DNA from: Actinernus sp. WN-2022 | Lineage: Eukaryota > Cnidaria > Anthozoa > Actiniaria > Actinernidae | Assembly (NCBI GenBank): GCA_030867875.1 | Contig: JAOWCC010001634.1 | Span: forward strand, 99,055,321-99,119,320 | Direction of reading: 5' to 3' | Length of the DNA stretch: 64,000 nucleotides | In this document: positions 1 through 11,025 of the stretch, piece by piece | How positions within the stretch are numbered: the first letter of the stretch is position 1 | How the letters are laid out: each line of letters begins with the position of its first letter | Notes under the pieces: generated by a model | The model's input: only the letters and a program-made list of their open reading frames with translations | The model's database searches: none | Told to the model about the DNA's origin: nothing | Position numbers and translations under genes: made by a program

Positions 1-130
1 ATGGCGGCGAACCTGGATTGCGAGTGTGGTGTTTACTGAATTGTATCAACGTTTATGCCTTGAAAGTGTGCAATTATAAATTTGTACCAATTAAAGTTTG
101 AACAACTTAGAAGCATTATTTAATCTATGC

Positions 131-420
131 AAAATGGAAGATGCATTCGTCAACTTCAGCACTGTGTTTGGCAAGTCGCTGGTTTGTACTGAATTCCTTT
201 CGTATGTCATTGTTTAGGATCTTCACCACAACAGGCTAGTAATTCGTCGATCTTAATTTTGATTTCTCCATTCGTATCTCTGATGGATGATCAAATGTCT
301 AAACTAAAGGAGCACGGGATAACAGCAGTGAAGCTGACTGATCTCAGTGAAAACGAAATGCGTGGACTTGAATATTCGATCTAAGTGCACCTGAAGGATT
401 TACTCCTAGTGGTCCATACG
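131..420 (+). pseudogene. RecQ-like helicase fragment (decayed)
   Basis: Short stretches in different frames resemble the start of a superfamily 2 RecQ-type helicase as found in repeat-borne copies. A segment from about 131 gives a residue run with VFGKSL, similar to a Walker A region. A segment from about 258 gives SPFVSLMDDQMSKLKEHGI, which fits the motif Ia region (LMxDQVxxLKxxGI). The frame is broken between them, and a stop follows at about 381. A MITE interrupts the sequence directly afterwards at 431. It is probably a remnant of a multicopy repeat rather than a host gene. Family assignment rests only on these short motifs. Confidence 0.35.
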
Positions 421-430
421 AGAAGCAATA

Positions 431-681
431 GAGCGGTTTTCAGTTGAGTGTAGTAAAACCAAACGCAAATTACCCATAGTCAGCCAATCATAGGAGCGAG
501 TAATCACGAGTAACTCATAAATGGCTTCCCTGTGAGCCAATGACAAACCAAAGCAAAACCAAAATCAATTTGCGTTTGGTTTTACTTTGGATTCTGATTG
601 GTTGGTTTACTTTCTCAGCCAATAGGAGAGCTTAGTAAACGCAAAACCAAAACACTTCCGACACTCAATTGAAATCCGCTC
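431..681. mobile_element. 251-bp MITE with TA target duplication
   Basis: The element runs from GAGCGG to CCGCTC and is flanked on both sides by TA, as expected of Tc1/mariner-type insertion. The outer about 22 bases form inverted repeats (GAGCGGTTTTCAGTTGAGTG at the left). An almost identical 251-bp copy, also flanked by TA, lies at 40117-40367. It has no coding capacity. It contains several CCAAT or ATTGG pentamers. Confidence 0.85.
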
Positions 682-766
682 TAAAGGCGCTAAAGCAAGA
701 CATTGTTTGTGTTTGTGTTGCGGGAGGGCATATGTTGCGAGAAATTCTGCACTGAGATTATCGGCC

Positions 767-955
767 TACGAATAGCAGTTTCAGTGGTATTGACCGGAAC
801 GCCTCACTTCGATGTACTGAAGCGCCATTGAAACCATTATTCTTGCATGACACTAACACCCTCCTAACAAGCACGATTAATTGAGATACAGTTTGAATAG
901 CGCTTCATTACATCGAAGCGAGTTCGGGTCAATACCGCTGAAACTGCTATTCGTA
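767..955. repeat. Fold-back inverted repeat
   Basis: Two arms of about 55 bases (from 767 and ending at 955) are imperfect reverse complements, sharing blocks such as TACGAATAGCAGTTTCAG and its complement. About 75 bases lie between them. It is probably a small non-autonomous DNA transposon or a fold-back MITE. No clear target duplication was seen. Confidence 0.6.
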
Positions 956-999
956 GACGCCACTGTAATATCAGCTACTGGTGAAATCCAGAGTGGTGA

Positions 1000-1890
1000 T
1001 TCAGCCTTCCCCCCCTCAGTTCAAGTTTCGCTTGCACCACACAGCGGTCAAACGTCTGTGCATGCGTCAAATGTCTTGCAACAACAACATCGACTGTGAA
1101 AATAAAAAGCTTAACTTTCACACATTTTTCTTAACTTTTGGGAGTAGAACTGAGTTCACTGTAATATGTTTTAAAGTAAATTTTGCGCGGGAAATTCGCG
1201 CGGCCGCCTACCAGACTGACCGTAATACGCACGCGCAGACGTTTGACCGCTGTGTGTGTGTGCGCTAGCACTGGTTACTTGCGTACTGCTGACCTTTTAG
1301 GCCAAGGGCTCAAGCTTTCCCCAGAATGTCATTCGGGAGAATCCTACGGTTAGGGTTTTGAAAGAAAACTGCTCTAATTTTGGACAAATAAGCCACTGTA
1401 AGAGAGCCAGATGACATCATAAAGTCTCAAGATGACTGAAAAGTACTTGACTTGTTTTTAACAGGCTTCACTGTTTTTTTCTGTTGTGTTTCTGCTTTGA
1501 GACGGATTTAAAAAATATTTATTGAAATGCTTCAATCTCTGCAGTTGGTGATCTTTTTACCCTGCTAAACCCATTAGGCTGTGGGGGCAAAAGACATTCA
1601 GACATTCTTAGTTTGCTTGAAATCTACGCTAAGGAGGAGAAATGAGAGCAAAAACAATATTTCAAAAGGCTCATCCCCTGAACTTCATTTGCGCGAGTAA
1701 TTACGCAAAAAAAATATGTAGTTGGGCTCGATTAGCCCTTAGGTTATTCGAAGTAGCGCTTACTCAAACTTTCTTTATTCGTTTCTCTTTCACCTACTTA
1801 TGTAATTAATTGTAAGAGCATAAATAAAGTGTGTTGTTGTCGTTGTTATAGGCTGGTTTGTATTAATTTAGCTATTTGCTACATACCAAA
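1000..1890. other. Non-coding stretch, nothing recognised
   Basis: I see no convincing gene, splice-bounded exon or RNA gene here. Short open frames at 881-1268 have no recognisable similarity and overlap the end of the fold-back repeat. Confidence 0.5.
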
Positions 1891-1899
1891 CAATTTCTA

Positions 1900-2600
1900 T
1901 GATTATCACTAGGAATTATTATTATTACAAGTGGATACCGCTAACGATAATCGTACAATGGTTTCCACCCCTCCCCTCCCCCCTCATTTTTGTAAGGCTC
2001 GCAGATCATACACAAAATTCGCAAACAATATGTTGTGTTCGTTGTGTTTAGTACCAAAACTATGATTTTGATGCTGCAACTTCATTTAATCCCTTTCTAA
2101 TGGGGGAGGATACCGCTCTTAACAGGAAATACATACGCTTTTCTACCCCTCCCCTGTCATTTTTGTAAGGCTTGAAGATATTACACAAAATTCGCAAACA
2201 ATATGTTGTGTTCGTTGTGTTTAGTACCAAAACTATGATTTTTATCCTGTAACTTTATTCAATCTCTGTCTAATGGGGGAGGGTACGTACAGTTATTAGC
2301 AGGAAATGCATGATTTCCACACCTCCCCCCTCATTTTGGTAAAGCTCAGTGTTACATCAAATTCGCAAACAATATGTTGTGTTCTTCGAGTTTAGTACCA
2401 AAACTATGATTCCGATGCTGCAACTTCATTCAATCTCTGTCTGATGGGGGAGGGTACCGCTATTAGCAGGAAATGCATATGATTCTCCACCCCTCCCCCT
2501 CAGTTTTACAAGTTTGGTAGATATTACCCCAAATTCTAAGGCAATATCTTGCATTTGATATATATAGTGTTACAACAATGATTTACCGCTGAAACTTCAT
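1900..2600. repeat. Diverged about 172-bp tandem repeat, 3-4 copies
   Basis: The block GCAAACAATATGTTGTGTTC recurs at 2021, 2194 and 2364, with a degenerate fourth copy near 2540. Each is followed by ACCAAAACTATGATT and a CCCCTCCCC-rich segment. Copies differ by substitutions and small indels, so the array is old. Confidence 0.8.
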
Positions 2601-2609
2601 TTAATCCAC

Positions 2610-3770
2610 TCTAAACTCGGAAATGCAAAGTTAAACTGTTCCCAACATGCTCTGCGGCTAAAACGAAAAGGGCGCTGGACTTTGCGGGTAGAAAGCAACG
2701 TCGTAGAGACATGGGACGTAACCCATAGAAAACTGCAGAGGGTCTTCTTAATTTGGATGACATTAAAGTTGTGGGGGAGAAATGAGAGCCAAAAAATATT
2801 TTAAATCGGCTTAAACCCCCTCCCCCTTCCCCGGCCCATCCCCCTCCCCCCTGCAATTCATTTGCGCGAGTGTTACATTAAAATAGGCAATTTTTAATTC
2901 CCGTCAACTCAGTGCACACACCAAACATTAACACCTACAAGCTATAACTCTACAAATATTCCCTACACCCCTGGAAATGGTATACCCATTTCTGTTAGCA
3001 AAATGTCTCTGGAATGTCATAACAAAACTGATCGGTTTCTATGGTTTCAATTATAATAACATATTTAAAGTTAAACGGTTACCCAGGCCTCGCTTGGCAT
3101 AGGAAAAAGTGAGAACAAACACCTTAATGCTCCGCTGGCCAAAAGAACGAAGGCTCTGCTATCAAATACAAATTACCGAGGGTTTCAACTTTTTTAGTAA
3201 ATAATTTTATTACTTAAACTCACAGTGAATTACAAATTAAGAAAACCTCAACCTGTTAAAGTAGTTTTCTTATTTTTTGACAAAACAGTTCACAAATAGA
3301 TGCTTTTAAGCAGAAATTTTAAAATCACGGGTATGTGCCTGTTGTTTCATTTCAGTTTTCGCGGGAAACTGGGGGCGGCCGCGCGCCGACAAGAAATAGC
3401 AAATACGCATGCGCGTGACGACCTGATTGGCTGGTTATTTTGACATCCATTCTTGCACGTGCAGTATGTGCCAGCCTGCACGCAAGACGTTTGCATCGGA
3501 GGCTAATGGCAACACGGGAAATGTTTTCTATTTCTTAAATATTATTAGTGTTCATGCGGAGTGTCTGTTTCGTATCACTTCCGTTGCTCATAGCAACTTC
3601 AGGATAAACTATTGTTTAAATAACGAAGCGCACCGCAAGGACGTTACCATGACAAAATAATGTCAAGCCAGTAAATATTTATCAGGTTACCAACGCAACG
3701 GATTGTACATCGAGTACTACTGTGTCGCGCTGTTTTTTTCATTCTTTCTTGACACACGCAAAAGTTAATG
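2610..3770. other. Non-coding stretch with GC-rich patch
   Basis: No gene is recognised. A short GC-rich patch near 3370-3420 contains GGCGGCCGCGCGCC and GCATGCGCG. It could be a promoter or CpG-island remnant ahead of the small open frame at 3778, but nothing else supports this. Confidence 0.35.
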
Positions 3771-3777
3771 CTTTACC

Positions 3778-4050
3778 ATGGTCTCTCTCACTTCGAAAAG
3801 GAAGCAACAGCGAAAAGCAGAAGAAGCGAGAGTACGCCGAGAGTATGAGGAGATGTTACGCGAATTTCTAGAAACACCAACCGTGGTCCTTCCCCCTTTA
3901 CAAAGGGTCCGCTCCGCCTCTGGCAATAGAATGATACACTGGCGACCAGAAATCCAGCATCAAACGCGACCTGTGACTACAAAACGAGTAGAGCACAAGC
4001 GAAGTAACAAAAGTGGAGGCGCATCGAGTACGAGGCAACGAAGCAAGTGA
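3778..4050 (+). CDS. Small basic hypothetical ORF (90 aa)
   Basis: This open frame begins in a good start context (ACCATGG) and encodes 90 residues. They are rich in Lys, Arg and Glu, with a charged helix-like N-terminal half and a basic Ser/Arg-rich tail. I recognise no domain. A GC-rich patch lies about 370 bases upstream, and a donor-like GTAAGTAC lies just after the stop near 4073. It could be a genuine small gene, a first exon, or chance. Confidence 0.2.
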   Translation: MVSLTSKRKQQRKAEEARVRREYEEMLREFLETPTVVLPPLQRVRSASGNRMIHWRPEIQHQTRPVTTKRVEHKRSNKSGGASSTRQRSK

Positions 4051-4341
4051 TCAAATCGGGAACCAAAGTCTTGTAAGTACAGTACGAAGGTATAGATCGT
4101 TTCCGTTTGACATCAAAATTATAAAATTTTCATTTTAAGCCGATTTAGCAAGCTGATCCTAGACCTTATTCTTAAATGAATATTCCTGTTGCGATAGTTT
4201 ATACACATTATTATTGCTAAGCAAAACAGCATATCGATATTAGTGATCTTGTGAAATGTGAGTGCTGTAGCTTAAAAAGTGAAGAGATTTGCATGAGGAA
4301 AACAACGGAGGCCTCGCTTTCATTTGACAATTTCAATGAAA

Positions 4342-4550
4342 ACGATCTATACCGGGTAGTGTACATGGAATCGTTTGCTGTATAGAGATGGGAGGAATTA
4401 TCATCGTGGAAGAGCGAGACAAGCGACTGTAATAACCAAAACTATCTATACCGGGTGGTGTACATGGAATCGTTCGCTGTATAGAGATGGGAGGAACTAT
4501 CATCGTGGAAGAGCAAGACAAGCGACTGTAATAACCAAAACGACTACTAA
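4342..4550. repeat. Two tandem copies of a 102-bp unit
   Basis: The segment starting CTATACCGGGTAGTG is repeated once after about 102 bases, with only a few differences (CTATACCGGGTGGTG in copy two). Because 102 is a multiple of three, an open frame runs through both copies. Nothing indicates that it is coding. Confidence 0.75.
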
Positions 4551-4559
4551 TACAGAGAA

Positions 4560-5850
4560 AAAAATAATTTAATTGAGCACGGAGCCTCGTATTGAAACCT
4601 TTGTGCGTGACAAGTAAAGCATATCGCGACAGTGGGCTATTAAAAACCGCTCTAAGCAAAACTTGACAAAACAAGTTGTAGAAAAATACGAACAAACTTG
4701 TAAGTATTAATTACTCTTAATTTAAAAGCTAATTATCAAATGTAAATGCTGAATTTCTAAGCCCATACAATAAAAAAAGCTGTTTTCTTTGATGAAAATA
4801 TGTGTTAAGTTTACTCTTTTTCGTAATAATTTTCTTTGTACCAAAATTTTAGTAGCGTTACTTTTCTTCGTGTTTTTTGGAAGTCATGCATGTTCTCACT
4901 GAAGCAGCCATTTCAGTGTATTCGACAGCTATAGTTATTTCTTTAGAAAAGTCATCAGTATATCTCCACTAATCGGGCTTCGTTCAATTCAGTCGTTTTT
5001 TCTGCAGTTGGTTTCATCGATTTCTCGAACTGGCGAGTCGGTAAAACTTCTTTACTTGATCTAAAAAGTCGAATTTTAGCTTGAAAACGGAAAAGTAGAA
5101 GCAGATTCTAAATTACAATGTTTGCCTTCATGTGACAAAGTGTTTAGTTTCATTCAAAACATGCGAGTTTTATCGCTATTTTTTTTAAGAAGATGGGAAA
5201 TCCTAAGCGGCCAAGATGGAAACATCTGTGCCAGTCAGCAAAAAAAAGCCTCACAAACTCTGTTAAATTAAGCTAAATTATAGAGTTTTCAAAAAATTGC
5301 CATTCCTGCTTTTTTACTAATTTTGGCTTGCTCTTTCCATTTCTGGCATCCATGTTGTTCTAGCGCCATTTGTTTGATTGACAGGCTAAAAGGTCACGTG
5401 ATCAGATCCTGCAAAGGGCCTATTATCTCGCTCATCCCAAAGAAAAAGAAATTACTTAAACTAGAGGTTTCTAACAAAAGTGAAGTCCTGCAAGCAGTAT
5501 AGTATATGAAATTGTAGTTTAATAATTATCTGACTCCTAGCTAGGGCCGTGTAATATTAGTCCACAAGTAAATAAATTGCCTGAATTTGCCATCAACACT
5601 TCATCAAAACCCTTTAGTTGCTTAATTATTGATAATGTATTTGACTTAGCTTCTTAAGTTATAATCCGCTGAACGTCCGTGGTGCATTGAATAGTATATA
5701 TGTTTATACGAGGTCGCAGCAGTCGACTGCGCACATTCAGTTTGTTTTTTCAGTGTTTCTCTAATTATAGTGCTGTTTCTGCCTTTGCATGCAAATGAAG
5801 CTTATTTGTCTGATTCTGATAATACAGAGATTTATTTTGCTGATAAAAAT
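4560..5850. other. AT-rich non-coding stretch
   Basis: I see no gene, exon or clear repeat in this AT-rich segment. Confidence 0.4.
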
Positions 5851-5859
5851 AAGATTATA

Positions 5860-7025
5860 AAAACTAACTAAAATGTCATCCGCCATGAAAAGAAAACTCT
5901 TGGTTGAGAAGGCATTTGTCCGCCCTACTTCTGAAACACAAATTCTTAGGGCTGGAATTAAATTGGAAGATTTGCAACACATTTTAGGGTGAAATCTGAA
6001 ACTTCTCTGAGTATGATAAAACTGAGATACTTGTCTTTCATGCCAAACATCGCCCGGCCCCTTCTCTGGATTGTATGTAAGTAGCAAATACGTCTGTGAT
6101 GCCTTCTGACTTCGCAAGAAATATCGGTGTTGTATTCGACACTACGGTATCTATGGATAGGCATGTTACTCAAGTCTGCAAATCTGCATTTTTTTTTCTA
6201 TTAGAAGCATTGCACGTATTAGAAAGTTCTTAAGTTATGATACATGTAAGATGCTATTGCTGCCTTTGTTACAACAAAACTCGATAATTGTAACTCACTG
6301 TTATATGGTCTGCCCAAATACTTTAAATGTTTTAAATAGTGCTGCTATATAGGCTAATAACTCTGTCACGCAAGTCTGATCACGTCACGCCACTCTTAAT
6401 GCAGCTGCATTGGCTGCCCATTGAGGAGCGGATTGAATTTAAAATATTACTACATGTATATACATATAAAGCAATCAATGGTACTGCTCCACGCTATCTA
6501 AATGAATTATTAGACCAGTATGTGCCGCGACGTAGCCTTAGATCTGCTGACAAGCTATTTCTTAAGATACCATCATATAATCTGAAATATTATGGCTACC
6601 GCGCTTTTTCAGTTTGCGCCCGCAACTGTGGAATTCCTTACCATTAGATCTAAAACACAGCCCCTCCGTTGACAGCTTCAAGAAATGCTTAAAAACATTT
6701 TTATATAAGAAAGCTTACTATTGAGTAATTACAGCCATCATATAGTTATTTCAATTAGTGGCTTAATATAAGTTATATTAATTAATATCTCAAAACAAAT
6801 CAAAGATTATTTTAATATTATATATATTTTTTTAACATTTTATCCATACGTATTTTATCATTATCACTATTTTGGTTTAATAAGTCTGCTGTTTGTTTTT
6901 TATATTAGGTAATTATTTTTAGCATTAGGATACCTTGTTAATATTTGTTGATATTATTGTAAAGCGCTTTTGGTCTATGGAGGAAAGAGCGCTATATAAA
7001 TAAACTATTATTATTATTATGTTTC
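5860..7025 (+). mobile_element. L2/CR1-like LINE 3' fragment (decayed)
   Basis: Frame-shifted pieces around 5980-6300 resemble the reverse transcriptase region that precedes the thumb of CR1/L2 LINEs. The open piece at about 6339-6647 matches the family's C-terminal block (HVTPLLMQLHWLPIEERI, then APRYLNELL). The 3' end has the typical AAAGCGCT hairpin-like tail followed by AATAAACTATTATTATTATT at about 6961-7020. Stops and frameshifts show it is dead. It probably landed in an INTS1 intron or the adjacent 3' region. Confidence 0.75.
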
Positions 7026-7079
7026 AGCTGAAAAGTATTCACTGTATACTGCCCTCAAATTCTTTGCTTTTTTAAAATG

Positions 7080-7356
7080 AATCTAGTTAAGTCACTGAAC
7101 TGTAAAACGTGTAAAGTACTTCGGCATACTATTGAACATGCTTGTAACTTGCCAGCGAGTTACTGATTTCTGGACACGATTTTTGAGATGGTGGAGAGAC
7201 AAGTCACACTATGAAGTGAACCTCTCCGATACAGACATACTGTACGGGTACGAATGTAAAGATAGCAAGTTCATCGGCTTAAATCATTGTATTTTGATTG
7301 CAAAGTATGAGATTTATAAAAGCTTCGTTAATCATACGGCACCAATTTTTGAATGA
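7080..7356 (+). mobile_element. Second LINE reverse transcriptase C-terminal remnant
   Basis: The open piece includes LVTCQRVTDFWTRFLRWW, DILYGYE and ILIAKYEIYKS. This order of blocks is typical of the region after the reverse transcriptase in non-LTR retrotransposons (a zinc-binding RT-associated segment). It starts without a proper N-terminus and lies just after the tail of the L2/CR1-like fragment. It is therefore probably an independent truncated insertion. Confidence 0.55.
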
Positions 7357-7604
7357 TTTCTATTGGCTTTAAATTTTCGAAAAATGTTAGAAAGGCGTAT
7401 CACACAGGCAAATAATAAACTTCAGTGTGTTTCATTTAAATGGCACTATCTTGTTTGAGTCTATAATAAGGCTAGTTTGGAAAACGTTGTACGTGTTTGT
7501 GATTGTGATTGATAAAAAATAAAATTAAAAAATAATAAGAATAAATGCATGTATAGAATAAATACTGATATCAATTTGTAATAGATTGCCACGCAATGGC
7601 TTAC

Positions 7605-7793
7605 CAATAGATGTAGGGTTCAGCGACGCCACAATAGCCAATAGCGTCCATGCCTTCCAGTACAGGTTAGCGATAGCCAGTTTGGGTGGCATGTACCCAC
7701 TGGGTAGCTGAATATCCTTGGGGTGATGATAGGCGCACAAGTTGAGCACGGCGTCCAGCAGCTCCAATCTACTAACGCTTAGAACTGCTACCC
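7605..7793 (-). CDS. INTS1: Integrator complex subunit 1, internal exon (fifth seen)
   Basis: Integrator subunit 1 is the large scaffold of the nuclear Integrator complex, which cleaves snRNA and other RNA polymerase II transcripts. This 189-bp exon encodes a segment containing LELLDAVLNLC, GYMPPKLAIANLYWKAW and NPTSIG, which I recognise from animal INTS1. The donor is ATTG followed by GTAAGC at 7601-7604. The acceptor is a pyrimidine run ending CCCCCTAG just above 7793. The exon needs two bases to complete its first codon, which matches the single base left by the upstream exon at 10851. Its first 30 bases belong to a 58-bp tandem array that repeats the acceptor nine times. The next downstream exon was not found in the window. 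Confidence 0.88.
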
Positions 7794-8285
7794 CTAGGGG
7801 GAAAACAGCAGTAATTAATATCCAATCTACTAACGCTTAGAACTGCTACCCCTAGGGAAAAACAGCAGTAATTAATATCCAATCTACTAACGCTTAGAAC
7901 TGCTACCCCTAGGGGAAAAACAGCAGTAATTAATATCCAATCTACTAACGCTTAGAACTGCTACCCCTAGGGGAAAAACAGCAGTAATTAATATCCAATC
8001 TACTAACGCTTAGAACTGCTACCCCAAGGGGAAAAACAGCAGTAATTAATATCCAATCTACTAACGCTTAGAACTGCTACCCCTAGGGAAAAACAGCAGT
8101 AATTAATATCCAATCTACTAACGCTTAGAACTGCTACCCCTAGGGGGAAAACAGCAGTAATTAATATCCAATCTACTAACGCTTAGAACTGCTACCCCTA
8201 GGGGGAAAACAGCAGTAATTAATATCCAATCTACTAACGCTTAGAACTGCTACCCCTAGGGGGAAAACAGCAGTAATTAATATCA
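7764..8285. repeat. Nine tandem copies of a 58-bp intron/exon junction
   Basis: Copies of a 57-58 bp unit start at 7764, 7822, 7879, 7937, 7995, 8053, 8110, 8168 and 8226. Read on the minus strand, each unit contains an ATTAAT element, a pyrimidine tract, CCCCCTAG (CCCTAG or CCTTGG in variants) and then 30 bases. Those 30 bases are the first 30 bases of the INTS1 exon at 7605-7793. The array is thus made of repeated splice acceptors in the intron immediately upstream of that exon. The copies are nearly identical, so the expansion is recent. Confidence 0.92.
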
Positions 8286-8589
8286 ATTTATTAAAAATAA
8301 ACCCCCTGGCTATCGAGATATCTGATTGCTTATCTACTACTAGGCTATCTGTACCCTGCATACCAGAGGTTATTTGTTTCGCTGACACCAAGCGAGAGAG
8401 TAGGGGGCTATCTGCTCATAAACCTAAAACGTATTCACTATATAGCGTAAATGTTACATGAATACATTTAAATTGCACTTCACAAGGGAGGTCTCTAGAA
8501 TCCAGGCTACTATAGCTGTGCAGAGACCATCCGCCACAATCTGCTACGAAATAGCACATGTTCTTTGACATTTGTACGTCTCCCTCATA

Positions 8590-8700
8590 TAGACCCTTTG
8601 CACGTGACGTTATAGCCGCCATGTTGGTGTACAGTTAACAATAGATTATTTGTTAGCTTCTTTTGTTCTGTACACCAACATGGCCGCCATGCCCTTTGTA
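8590..8700. repeat. Palindromic dispersed repeat (copy 1)
   Basis: The sequence GCCATGTTGGTGTACAG is followed about 35 bases later by CTGTACACCAACATGGC, an almost perfect inverted pair. The flanks include GACGTTATAG and CCCTTTG. A related copy in the opposite orientation lies at 13235-13340, so this is a dispersed palindromic MITE-like family. Confidence 0.7.
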
Positions 8701-9845
8701 TAAGTGACCGACCTCTGATTAGCCAAAAATAGAAGAAAACTCTCTCAAATTATTTTTCCTCACCATTTTCTTGAGAACATTTTTTGAGAACCCTAGCTCT
8801 AGGTGCGTGAGATCTTGTTTACTGCCCGGTTAGCGTTTTGTTATGGTTCAGGATAGGGTTTTAGTTAGTTCTTTTAGTCGGAGTATTCCTGTATTTAGCC
8901 GCATGTCCCTTCGTGATTTGAATCTCTGAGGACTGAGTGCAAACCATCTATAGATTAGAAGAGGCCGGAAGGAGACAATGCCAATTGCCAAAGCAAGTGA
9001 CCAGGGTGGGGATGGCGATTTTTGTCTGGAAAGAATTTATTTTTACCACGTTTAATGTATTTGCATACTTTTGTCGCGATCATTCAATCAAGTACGAGAA
9101 CAGCCTGTTACATAATCAAACAAAATCACAAATGGAAGTAGAGTGCACAACGAAAACTTGGCAAAAGTATTTTTAGAAGAAGGTTAATGTATTAAGTAAA
9201 ATACGATATTGCCTTATTTGAACTACTGCTAAAGAGTCTCAAACTTTCAAACATTAGCAATGATTAAAACAATTACCAGTGACCCACGTGAACTTGTCGA
9301 TTTCATTACACTGAGCTGTTGTCTGCAAGAAATGTTCGAAGGCATCCAAAGGGCCCAAACTCTTCTAAAACGAAAAGAAAATGGTGGGAAAAACTGATTT
9401 TGTCTCCTTGAACTGGTTTTCTTTTTGTTCGCCATTTTCTGGACGAGAAATTGTTAAAATTGCAAAGAAAAAATCAAATTGTATTCAAACGAGTCCGTGT
9501 CGCATTTTGCTAACTGTATAGGCCAACCGATTATCAACAATGCTCCAGGATGTCGGCTCCCATTTGTAGAAAGCTTACAGCAGACCAGGAATCTTTCGTT
9601 TTTAGACGTAAGTCTTCAATAGATCCATAGACTTCTCTCAACGTTCCTGTTTTACATTCGTTTGTAGTCGTGTTTGATTATTTGACAGGCTGTTCTCGTA
9701 CTTGATTGGATGTTTCGCTGAAAGTATACACACTTTTGTATGCACACTTTGGCGTGTCGTGCTGTAATCGTTAAAAAAAACTGAATTCCTAACGGGCCCT
9801 GAAACAACCATAGGGCTGGTCAAAGCCAGGACCTGGCTAATCCAC
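8700..9845. other. INTS1 intron sequence, no gene recognised
   Basis: This part of the 3.06-kb intron between the exons at 10851 and 7793 holds no gene I can support. An exon-like segment at 9277-9364 was considered and set aside because its phase does not fit. Confidence 0.5.
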
Positions 9846-10565
9846 AGATCGAATTGGAATTTAGTGTGTTTTTAAGGAGGGAGGAAAACCGAAGGACCCG
9901 AAGAAAAACCCTCGGAGCAAGGGCGAGATACCAACAAAACTCAATTCACATTTTGCGCCGCGCCTGGGCCACAGAGGTGAGAGGCGAAGCGCTTAAGGTG
10001 CATATGAGCCTTCGTGCAATTTTCATAGCTATGAACCTCAGGAAAGTTTTGAGTACCCCTGCGAAGAAATTGTTGGTTTACAGAGAATACTCTATCTTCT
10101 ACGCTTGTTTGAAATCGTGGAAACGTGACCTTTCCTGACCCATGACCGCGTAATTAAAAGCCTGGGTCGATACCTCGGTAGACGTCATTTAATTAATTCA
10201 ACTTTGCAACAATTTGAATAAAAACTTACAATTTTCACTAATATGACTTTTTCCTTTACTAACAGCTCATAAACTGTGTATATTATCTAAAATTCGCTGT
10301 TGTTGTGATAGAAAGGTGCCATGGAGAATAATGCATTAATGAGATGACGTCGACCGAAGTATCGACCCAGGCTTTTACTTACGCGGTCATGGGTCAGGAA
10401 AGGTCACGTTTCCACGATTTCAAACAAGCGTAGAAGATAGAGTATTCTCTGTAAACCAAACATTTCTTCGCAGGAGTACTCAAAACTTTTCTGAGATTCA
10501 TAGCTATGAAAATTGCAGGAAGGCTCATATGCACTTTAACTACTACGCCACCATGTCTCCCCTCG
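9845..10565 (-). mobile_element. tRNA-derived SINE, split by a MITE
   Basis: The segments 9845-9996 and 10536-10565 together match the SINE-like element at 16050-16230. On the minus strand the family starts with a tRNA-like head (GGCGCACTGGTTAAGCGC box A region and a GGTTTGAACCC box B in the other copy). Here the head is interrupted at its TTAA by a 539-bp MITE at 9997-10535. The two halves resume exactly on either side of the MITE. Confidence 0.75.
9997..10535. mobile_element. 539-bp piggyBac-type MITE, TTAA duplicated
   Basis: TTAA flanks both ends (9993-9996 and 10536-10539). The termini GGTGCATATGAGCC and its partner AGTGCATATGAGCC are inverted. The arms extend about 190 bases inward as a long imperfect palindrome, sharing GACCTTTCCTGACCCATGACC and its complement. 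TTAA duplication is the signature of piggyBac-superfamily transposition. The element has no transposase and inserted into a SINE. Confidence 0.85.
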
Positions 10566-10599
10566 TTACCATAACCCAGCCGCTGTCTATTGGCAAACT

Positions 10600-10850
10600 C
10601 GCCATCTGATTGGCTAGCCAGCCGCAGTCTATTGATGGATAGTCGACCGTGCGCGCTTTGCAGACAAAAATCACTTTTAAAACATTGTTTGCTAGACTAT
10701 CGGTTGATAGTTTCCCTTGGAAACTTGATGTTCTTAAAAGTAGCATATAAGACCTCGAATTGCGTTCTCGGGCTTATATTTGTTTTAAGAACATCAAATT
10801 TCCGTGGGCAACTATCAGCCGATAGTTCCTAGTATATAACTGCCACGAAC
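10600..10850. repeat. Fold-back repeat with TATCGGTTGATAGT-type arms
   Basis: The paired blocks CTATCGGTTGATAGTTTCCC / GGGCAACTATCAGCCGATAG and TTGATGTTCTTAAAA / TTTTAAGAACATCAA surround about 60 bases. A related piece (ATAGTCGAC...GCAGACAAAAATCACTT) lies at about 18353-18400. It is probably a non-autonomous DNA transposon next to the donor side of the INTS1 exon at 10851. Confidence 0.6.
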
Positions 10851-11005
10851 CTGTTTTAACAGCTGCTGCTCTGCGTGCCAGTCTGTCTGCTATATCAAAG
10901 GCCTCTGGTGCATTAACGGGCAGTTCAGTAGAGAGCCCTATAATAACGACCCTCATGAGAGTGTCCTCCTGTACAGGGACCTCACTTACCAGGCTGTTCA
11001 GAATA
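10851..11005 (-). CDS. INTS1: Integrator complex subunit 1, internal exon (fourth seen)
   Basis: This 155-bp exon encodes ILNSLVSEVPVQEDTLMRVV, IIGLSTELPVNAPEAFDIAD and RLARRAAAVKT, clearly the INTS1 segment that precedes the next exon's LELLDAVLNLC. The acceptor is TTATTTTCAG just above 11005. The donor is ACAG followed by GTTCGT, a weaker but valid GT donor. One base is needed from the upstream exon and one is left for the downstream exon, and both partners fit. A partial copy of this exon sits in the upstream intron at 11026-11092. Confidence 0.92.
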
Positions 11006-11025
11006 CTGAAAATAAGAGGAGTCAG

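Noticed and set aside
4375..4572. Repeated 65-codon open frame
   Set aside because: It follows from a two-copy 102-bp tandem repeat and has no recognisable domain or splice context.
7764..8285. CRISPR-like regular array
   Set aside because: There are no unique spacers; the whole 58-bp unit repeats, and the host is a eukaryote.
9277..9364. Exon-like segment on the minus strand (TTTTAG acceptor, GTAATTG donor)
   Set aside because: The INTS1 exon at 10851 leaves one base, and reading this segment in that phase meets a stop; the direct join from 10851 to 7793 gives the expected INTS1 residues without it.
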